Part shown: piece by piece, positions 6,186 to 10,619 of the stretch | Position numbering within the stretch: the first letter of the stretch is position 1 | Layout of the letters: each line of letters opens with the position of its first letter | Assembly: GCA_016839385.1 (NCBI GenBank) | Contig: JAEOUK010000170.1 | Coordinates: forward strand, 1 to 10,619 | Reading direction: 5' to 3' | Length of the DNA stretch: 10,619 nucleotides | From: Promethearchaeota archaeon | GTDB lineage: Archaea > Asgardarchaeota > Lokiarchaeia > Sigynarchaeales > MK-D1 | The notes under the pieces: model-generated | What the model was told of the DNA's origin: nothing | Databases searched by the model: none | Seen by the model: the letters and a program-made list of their open reading frames with translations, nothing else | Position numbers and translations under genes: made by a program

Positions 6186-7637
6186 TTATGTCCTATACAT
6201 CAATTTGGCAATAAAGAAGAGCAATTTCACTCTCCAGAGCCTCATTTTTGTTTTTATTATGCGATACGAGTTAACTCGATCATCAGGATCCACAGAATCT
6301 TTCAGTTTTCTCATGTAGTTCGCTCGTTCCTTATTAAAGAGAAGTTGATAAAATGTGTTCACTACACCAATAGTATAAATACTATCTCCAGATTTATAGG
6401 CTTTTTGTGCCATTTGGTTGAAATTTGCTTTAATTCCAAAGAATTCCAGCGAATTTTCAATATCGGATAACCCAAATAACTTTATTCGGCTTTTTCTATC
6501 GACTCCAGCAATCATATAGAATGCATTCCGATACTTATCATCTTTCACTGTTGGAGCATATGCATTGTAAAAGTCTGTAATTCGATCATCCGCTATCCAG
6601 TACTCTTGAAAGATTGGATTATTGCAAAGACGACCAAGGTTAAGTTCTGTATCAGCTATATCCCGCCATTTTTCTTCTAAATACCAATGGTCAATTGCTA
6701 ATCCATTGAAATCAGCAGCTAAGTCCTTCGTAAACGCGACAGCTTTTGCTGTTTTTTCCGGAGTATCGTAAAAAACTGCATAGACGAAGAAATCTCGAGC
6801 GGGAATAGTTACATGAGAAAAACCCTCAAATTTTTTATCAGATAGTGATAAGAAAAATGGTTTATCCACATTGTTTTCTTTTATCTTACGATAGAAATCC
6901 ATTGCTTTACCAATAGAGTTAAATCCATACCCGACCATTTCCATGGAAGTTTGTAATCTAGTAACACTCATTTCGACTTCTGCAACGGCTCCTAATATTC
7001 CGAAAGAGCCTACGACATCTTCTAGGGTTATTTCTCCTCCGCTACTTTTGGTGATTCTGGCAATGGTTCCATCGGGTTTGACAAGCTTGACTGCAATCAA
7101 CCCATCCATCATGGAACCATATTTTACAACACCAATTCCCGCTGCCCCAGATGTAACTACAAACCCTGATAAACAAGAAGATTTGTAACTAGTTGGATAG
7201 CATTTTGGTGCCAATCCCTTTGCACGAAGAGAAGCTATAAGTCTAATCCAAGAAATTCCTCCATCGCACTTGACTATCATTTTCTCTTCATCGATTTCAT
7301 GGATTTTATTCATTCGACGAACATCTATTACGACTCCTCCCTTCGTTGGAGTACTCGCAGAATAACATGAAGTCCCAGCTGCTCGTATTGTTACATTTTG
7401 GGAGTATGCTTTGCATATCTCCAAAACTTTCGATACTTGTTCTGTGTCTTTTGGGCGAACAACATGTGTAGCGATGTGTTCTTCCTTGAATTTATAATGA
7501 TACTTGGGTAGGATTGAAAGGTCCCCCGTTGCCGCTTCAATTTCGTATGGATCAGTGGTAACATGAGCAGGAGATACTATTTTTTGTAATTCAGTAGTTA
7601 AATTTTCCAAATTTTTTGTTAAATTTTCTTTTCTCAT
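6186..7637 (-). CDS. FAD-binding oxidoreductase, GlcD / D-lactate dehydrogenase-like
   Basis: This is a flavoprotein of 483 aa with a PCMH-type FAD domain at about 53-228. Visible parts are the VVRPKDTEQV strand (59-68), RAAGTSCYSAS (85-95) in place of R-G-G-G-T-S, GGVVIDVRRMN (100-110), SGAAGIGVVKYG (163-174) and the closing GSFGILGAVAEVEMS (210-224). The C-terminal half is divergent. It lacks the H-x-G-D-G-N-x-H metal site usual in GlcD and D-lactate dehydrogenases, and ends with KDSVDPDDRVNS (446-457) followed by a cationic amphipathic tail (466-483, RLWRVKLLFFIAKLMYRT) that could hold it at the membrane. The substrate is probably a 2-hydroxyacid or another small alcohol, but cannot be fixed. 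GGAGG (7648-7652) lies 10 nt before the start. Its electron partner is the adjacent iron-sulfur protein. Confidence 0.85.
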   Translation of the reverse strand: MRKENLTKNLENLTTELQKIVSPAHVTTDPYEIEAATGDLSILPKYHYKFKEEHIATHVVRPKDTEQVSKVLEICKAYSQNVTIRAAGTSCYSASTPTKGGVVIDVRRMNKIHEIDEEKMIVKCDGGISWIRLIASLRAKGLAPKCYPTSYKSSCLSGFVVTSGAAGIGVVKYGSMMDGLIAVKLVKPDGTIARITKSSGGEITLEDVVGSFGILGAVAEVEMSVTRLQTSMEMVGYGFNSIGKAMDFYRKIKENNVDKPFFLSLSDKKFEGFSHVTIPARDFFVYAVFYDTPEKTAKAVAFTKDLAADFNGLAIDHWYLEEKWRDIADTELNLGRLCNNPIFQEYWIADDRITDFYNAYAPTVKDDKYRNAFYMIAGVDRKSRIKLFGLSDIENSLEFFGIKANFNQMAQKAYKSGDSIYTIGVVNTFYQLLFNKERANYMRKLKDSVDPDDRVNSYRIIKTKMRLWRVKLLFFIAKLMYRT

Positions 7638-7652
7638 TTGTTTTCATCCTCC

Positions 7653-8456
7653 TTAAATTCCCGTGATAAATTGGCTGACGAAATACGCGGTCCACCAACA
7701 TCCCAAGGTTATATATCCCGTTAATTTAGCAAGTTTTCTTTGCCCGGAGATTCCAAACAATGCACTGAAAAATCCACTTAGTAATCCTATGGCCCCACAA
7801 AGGATATGGAAAGTATGAATGACTCCAGAAAACGAGGTCATCTCGACATCACTCATCCCAAACAAAGCGATCACATTCATCAATGTCAACACCCAGGATC
7901 CTCCCGCGGTTAATCCATGGTAAATTACTAATTTCGGTTCATCATAAGTAACCACAATGGTTCCAACTGAAAGCATCAGTAGTGCTGGTAATCCGACAAA
8001 TGAACCTAAATGGAGGTTTTCTCCAGCAGATGGTAATATCCATGTTATCATTATGACAGCTGCAATTAAAATTACACCCATAAGAGCGATTGCAGAGAAA
8101 AATATTGTATAAACCAGTTTTTTCGTAGGGACTTCTTTTAATTTTTGCACGATGATTATGGTAACAAAAGAAATTACCATTATTACAGCAGCTGATGAAC
8201 CAATAGTTATAACAGCATAACGAGTGTTTGCATCAGCCGTTGTTTGAAGCAATGTGATAGGTTCCACAAGGCTTAATCCGAAGGTAGCACATCCTAAAGC
8301 GATTAAGATACTTGCAAATGTCCAAATCAAGCCCTTTTTCTTCTGCAGTTTGTAATAATCGATTAAGAGGAGTAAAACAAATAATCCTAACATCAATATA
8401 CCTGTTAGAATTAAATGTGTTCTGCAAATAGCACACATTTCAGACCATGTTGCCAT
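7653..8456 (-). CDS. His-containing 8-helix membrane protein, possibly b-type cytochrome or oxidase-assembly-like
   Basis: This 267-aa protein has about eight membrane segments, near 16-33, 44-64, 81-103, 116-140, 152-170, 178-199, 209-234 and 245-263. Possible heme ligands are His14, His149, His180 and the pair His214-x2-His217. The last two helices (SGVIHTFHILCGAIGLLSG, then a GQRKLAKLTGYITLGCWWTAY stretch starting at 238) resemble cytochrome b561/DUF420-type helices, where an H-x-x-H helix is followed by a short basic loop and a G-Y helix. This is a resemblance, not a firm family assignment. The N-terminus carries C8-x2-C11-x2-H14, a possible metal site. GGAGG (8467-8471) lies 10 nt before the ATG, inside the previous gene. 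Between an oxidase homologue and a flavoprotein pair, it is a good candidate to carry electrons through the membrane. Confidence 0.62.
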   Translation of the reverse strand: MATWSEMCAICRTHLILTGILMLGLFVLLLLIDYYKLQKKKGLIWTFASILIALGCATFGLSLVEPITLLQTTADANTRYAVITIGSSAAVIMVISFVTIIIVQKLKEVPTKKLVYTIFFSAIALMGVILIAAVIMITWILPSAGENLHLGSFVGLPALLMLSVGTIVVTYDEPKLVIYHGLTAGGSWVLTLMNVIALFGMSDVEMTSFSGVIHTFHILCGAIGLLSGFFSALFGISGQRKLAKLTGYITLGCWWTAYFVSQFITGI

Positions 8457-8457
8457 G

Positions 8458-9939
8458 TTATCGATTCCTCCTTTTATTTGATATTACAATGTTGATTATG
8501 CCTAATGCGAAGCCAACAATTAAGATCCATACTCCTACGAATGTTGTATACATTGGAATAAGTTTATCTGACGCAGGATTTCGCAGCATATACCAATTGC
8601 CTCCTGAAAATCCAATAAGTCCTCCAATACCTAAGAACCACCCAGCAACTGACCGTAAAACTCCTTTTTTTGATTGGAAATAATCAATAGCTGAAAGTAA
8701 AAGTAATGTGGCTATCAGTACGGCGAGAAGGTGCCAATGCCCGACATTGAAATCGTACTCGACCTGCATCCACTCGTGAAGTCTGTAAACTTCTCTAGTT
8801 TTCAAACCAACTATGATTCCACAAATGGTTACTACGATTTGTGCATAAAGATATATGAAATACAGCGAAAACTTCACAGGATCTGTAAAAATACCTTTAA
8901 TCCGTTTCCCAACTGATACTGTTTTTGGATCGATAGATTTTTGCCTGTAATAATCATGTGAAGTTTTAATCCATCCTTGTATCGCCATTAGTGTTGTATT
9001 AATTATCAGTAATCCTGCACCGACCCAAATCAAATAATGATTTAAAACCCAAGCACCATAACTTATGGTGATTAAACCAACTGGATTTATCCAAAGTATA
9101 ACCTTGTACACACATCCTTGAATTCCGCTCGTTTTGTAACCGATCATGACTACCATGGCTGATGAGAGTGCTAGCTGTATATGTAGATGACTTACTATGA
9201 ATTCTTCAACCCAATCATGATGCAGAATTTTGACTACCTCTTCAGCTAAGAATGCATCGGGTTCCCTATTAAGCGCAAATTGACTTAAAAGGTCTCCAAT
9301 TACTCCTGTGAAGTTTTCTATAGCAGCTAAGGCAGCATAAATTGTTGATACCAATACGCAAAATGCCAAGATCACAAGTGAATAATTTTCCAAGTTTAAT
9401 CCAAATAACATAGAGCCTTTGGTTGCTTTCTTTGGATCAGGAAATTTTCCAGGAATGGGAAAAGACGCAACTATAAATAAAATCCCTCCAACAAAAATCA
9501 AAAATAAACCAATATAGAATAATTCGTGGAAAAATCTCCATCTCGTATAAGCGAATACAAGACCACAGAACCCTGAAATATACGCTCCTGGAACTAATGT
9601 CCATTTCAGCCAAGGCACCAATTTCTCTCTGACATCATAGTATTCCATAATCCAGAATGTATTAGCCACAACAAATGGATTAGCCAAGGAGTGATAAATC
9701 ATAATTAAGCGAGCAGATCTAGCAATAACATCATCATTATAAATTTGGAATAAGGGATGTCCTCCCCAGAACATAGAAAGAGGTTCACTAAATGTGAGAA
9801 GGAATAAAACCTGAATTCCCATAAATACAATTATGGAAATATGAATTCTACTATAACGATGTTTAGGCTTTTCTTTAAAATCTTGAGTAATCATTGCTTG
9901 CTCTATGGGTTTTATATCGTCACGTTCTACACTAGTCAT
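8458..9939 (-). CDS. Heme-copper oxidase / nitric oxide reductase superfamily homologue with altered B-site ligands
   Basis: This protein has 493 aa from the ATG at 9939 and about 12 helices, as in subunit I of heme-copper oxidases and NorB. Candidate ligands are His83 in helix II (IYHSLANPF) and His401-x-His403 in helix X (VGHWHLL), matching the low-spin and high-spin heme ligands. Helix VI has His251-L-H-I-Gln255, and the helix VII end has Asn300-His301. In Thermus ba3 oxidase the ligands are H72, H233, H282, H283, H384 and H386. From the helix VI His the spacings there are +49, +50, +151 and +153; here they are +49 (Asn), +50 (His), +150 and +152. So one B-site His reads Asn, and the Tyr (oxidases) or Glu (NORs) position reads Gln. 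Activity could be O2 or NO reduction, NO dismutation, or only electron transfer. Family membership is likely; function is open. Confidence 0.7.
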   Translation of the reverse strand: MTSVERDDIKPIEQAMITQDFKEKPKHRYSRIHISIIVFMGIQVLFLLTFSEPLSMFWGGHPLFQIYNDDVIARSARLIMIYHSLANPFVVANTFWIMEYYDVREKLVPWLKWTLVPGAYISGFCGLVFAYTRWRFFHELFYIGLFLIFVGGILFIVASFPIPGKFPDPKKATKGSMLFGLNLENYSLVILAFCVLVSTIYAALAAIENFTGVIGDLLSQFALNREPDAFLAEEVVKILHHDWVEEFIVSHLHIQLALSSAMVVMIGYKTSGIQGCVYKVILWINPVGLITISYGAWVLNHYLIWVGAGLLIINTTLMAIQGWIKTSHDYYRQKSIDPKTVSVGKRIKGIFTDPVKFSLYFIYLYAQIVVTICGIIVGLKTREVYRLHEWMQVEYDFNVGHWHLLAVLIATLLLLSAIDYFQSKKGVLRSVAGWFLGIGGLIGFSGGNWYMLRNPASDKLIPMYTTFVGVWILIVGFALGIINIVISNKRRNR

Positions 9940-9940
9940 T

Positions 9941-10609
9941 TTAATTTGTAACCTCCCGGGTGATTTGACGTTTTTGCTTAAGTTTTCCAATTATGGCCCA
10001 AACTACTAGTGGTGTAAGTATGACTATAGCGCAAATTAGTGTAGGTACAACAGCTTCAATCATGCTATGTTCAATATCATACCATATTTGTCCTGCAAGT
10101 GCTGTCTGAGTGAATTTCCCTCCTAAATTACAATATGCAGTCACTCGAATAAAGTCCCAATATGTTACATTAAGAGTTGGTACATAATCTGATACTGTGA
10201 TATTATCATGAACAATTAACGTGTCTTGAGTATCAAGACTATCATCATGCTGTTCAGTATATGTCACGTTAAAAGTAACTTCCTCTACCAAGAATTCTTC
10301 CTTAACATGTGCTTCTACAATTTTATCATAGCCATCTATTGTATCATTGGCAATTAACTCATCAATATACGTGAAAAACGCTGAAGTTAAATTAAAGAAC
10401 TCGATTTCAACGTTGTCAATGTAGTGATAACTCGTGTTTGAAACGCCATGCACATAATATAGGCTCAGAATCTGATCATCGAGATAATATTTCATATCAA
10501 TAAACTTTGGGCTGTGTGCTCGTGCCATCTCACTTTGTATAAAGAGATTTAGGCTAAGAAGAAGAGCAAAAGACACGAACAGAATATACTTAATTTTTTT
10601 ATTCCGCAT
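9941..10609 (-). CDS. Secreted, membrane-anchored superoxide-reductase-like (desulfoferrodoxin-fold) protein
   Basis: This 222-aa protein has a signal peptide (about 1-31, N-terminal MRNKKIK then a hydrophobic core), an outer domain (about 32-183), one C-terminal helix (about 185-207) and a basic cytoplasmic tail. The outer domain resembles superoxide reductase. AHSPKF (31-36) would match the first His segment. H54-x7-H62-Y-I-x2-V-E-I matches the HP-x-HyI-x-W-I strand, and VTAYCNLGGKF (156-166) matches the A-Y-C-N-x-H-G-x-W strand. P. furiosus SOR binds iron with His16, His41, His47, His114 and Cys111. Here His32, His54, His62 and Cys160 remain, and the fourth His is Gly163. Six N-X-S/T sequons (58, 73, 88, 114, 136, 147) fit a glycosylated surface domain. 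AAGGAT precedes the ATG closely; the frame stays open to the window edge, but the signal peptide supports this start. It is the first gene seen in the operon. Confidence 0.66.
   Translation of the reverse strand: MRNKKIKYILFVSFALLLSLNLFIQSEMARAHSPKFIDMKYYLDDQILSLYYVHGVSNTSYHYIDNVEIEFFNLTSAFFTYIDELIANDTIDGYDKIVEAHVKEEFLVEEVTFNVTYTEQHDDSLDTQDTLIVHDNITVSDYVPTLNVTYWDFIRVTAYCNLGGKFTQTALAGQIWYDIEHSMIEAVVPTLICAIVILTPLVVWAIIGKLKQKRQITREVTN
9951..9957 (-). promoter_or_regulatory. Shine-Dalgarno that sets the oxidase-like gene start at 9939
   Basis: GGGAGGT on the minus strand ends 11 nt before the ATG at 9939, which lies 1 nt past the stop of the upstream gene. An earlier in-frame ATG at 9990 would overlap that gene by 50 nt and add 17 polar residues, so 9939 is preferred. 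Confidence 0.7.
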
Positions 10610-10619
10610 AATCCTTGCC

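Larger units (their letters stand above)
1485..10609 (-). other. Nine-gene operon: heme-oxidase-like complex, dehydrogenase, heme O and isoprenoid genes
   Basis: All nine genes run on the minus strand. With the corrected starts, gaps are 1, 1, 15, 18, 15, 22, 9 and 23 nt in transcription order. Several Shine-Dalgarno sites lie inside or against the preceding stop codon, for example GGAGG at 8467-8471 inside the oxidase-like gene and GGAGG at 7648-7652 right after a TAA. No internal promoter space exists. The promoter must lie right of 10619 unless transcription starts within the first 10 bases. Confidence 0.8.

Noticed and set aside
8415..8435. C8-x2-C11-x2-H14 as a cytochrome c heme attachment site.
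   Set aside because: The His is two residues too far for CXXCH, and there is no signal peptide.
9060..9090. P286-V-G-L-I-T aligned with the P-V-G-F-H-H of ba3 would mean that both helix VII His are lost.
   Set aside because: This places the pair only about 11 residues into helix VII and 39 from H251. Asn300-His301 fits both helix length and spacing, so loss of one His is preferred.
9200..9225. H241-D-W-V-E245 just before helix VI of the oxidase-like protein looks like the NOR H-x-W-V-E motif.
   Set aside because: It lies before the hydrophobic part of helix VI, and its distances to 300-301 and 401-403 are 10 residues too long. H251-x3-Q255 fits the spacing of known members better. It remains the main alternative alignment.
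1..10619. tRNA, rRNA, CRISPR array, transposon or attachment site.
   Set aside because: No cloverleaf, regular repeat-spacer pattern, transposase or terminal inverted repeat was seen on reading both strands.

Overview
This is an AT-rich window that reads as archaeal. It encodes an isopentenyl phosphate kinase, a Bat-type HTH_10 regulator, and a surface protein with six N-X-S/T sequons. TATA-like boxes are visible, bacterial -35/-10 pairs are not, and several genes have strong GGAGG Shine-Dalgarno sites. Heme O synthase beside a heme-copper-oxidase-like protein suggests a lineage with respiratory hemes, for example a Heimdallarchaeia-like Asgard archaeon or a Thermoplasmata-like one. That placement is a guess, not something the sequence proves.

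Layout. Positions 1-333 (minus) hold the first 111 codons of a pirin. Positions 334-603 are a divergent promoter region with three small dyads. Positions 604-1458 (plus) encode an unrecognised 8-helix membrane protein, followed by a hairpin plus T-run terminator at 1459-1486. From 10609 down to 1485, nine minus-strand genes with gaps of about 1-23 nt form what looks like one operon, whose promoter lies beyond the right edge. In transcription order they are: a secreted, membrane-anchored superoxide-reductase-like (SOR-like) protein; a 12-helix heme-copper oxidase / NO reductase homologue with altered active-site residues; an 8-helix His-rich membrane protein; a GlcD-type flavoprotein; a GlcF/HdrD-type iron-sulfur protein; heme O synthase; a Bat-type regulator; a VTE5/dolichol-kinase-type prenol kinase; and isopentenyl phosphate kinase.

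How they may work together (inference). The flavoprotein and iron-sulfur protein would oxidise a cytoplasmic 2-hydroxyacid-like substrate and pass electrons to the membrane hemes. The SOR-like domain would sit on the outer face as an accessory subunit. Heme O synthase would farnesylate the heme, and the two kinases at the end of the operon handle isoprenoid phosphates that feed or salvage prenyl diphosphates. The regulator is co-transcribed.

The most interesting item is the oxidase homologue. Its histidines keep almost exactly the spacing of the Thermus ba3 oxidase ligands, but one of the two adjacent helix VII histidines is Asn and the helix VI Tyr/Glu position is Gln. Together with the SOR-like partner and dedicated dehydrogenase subunits, this could be an undescribed respiratory or NO/O2-handling complex.
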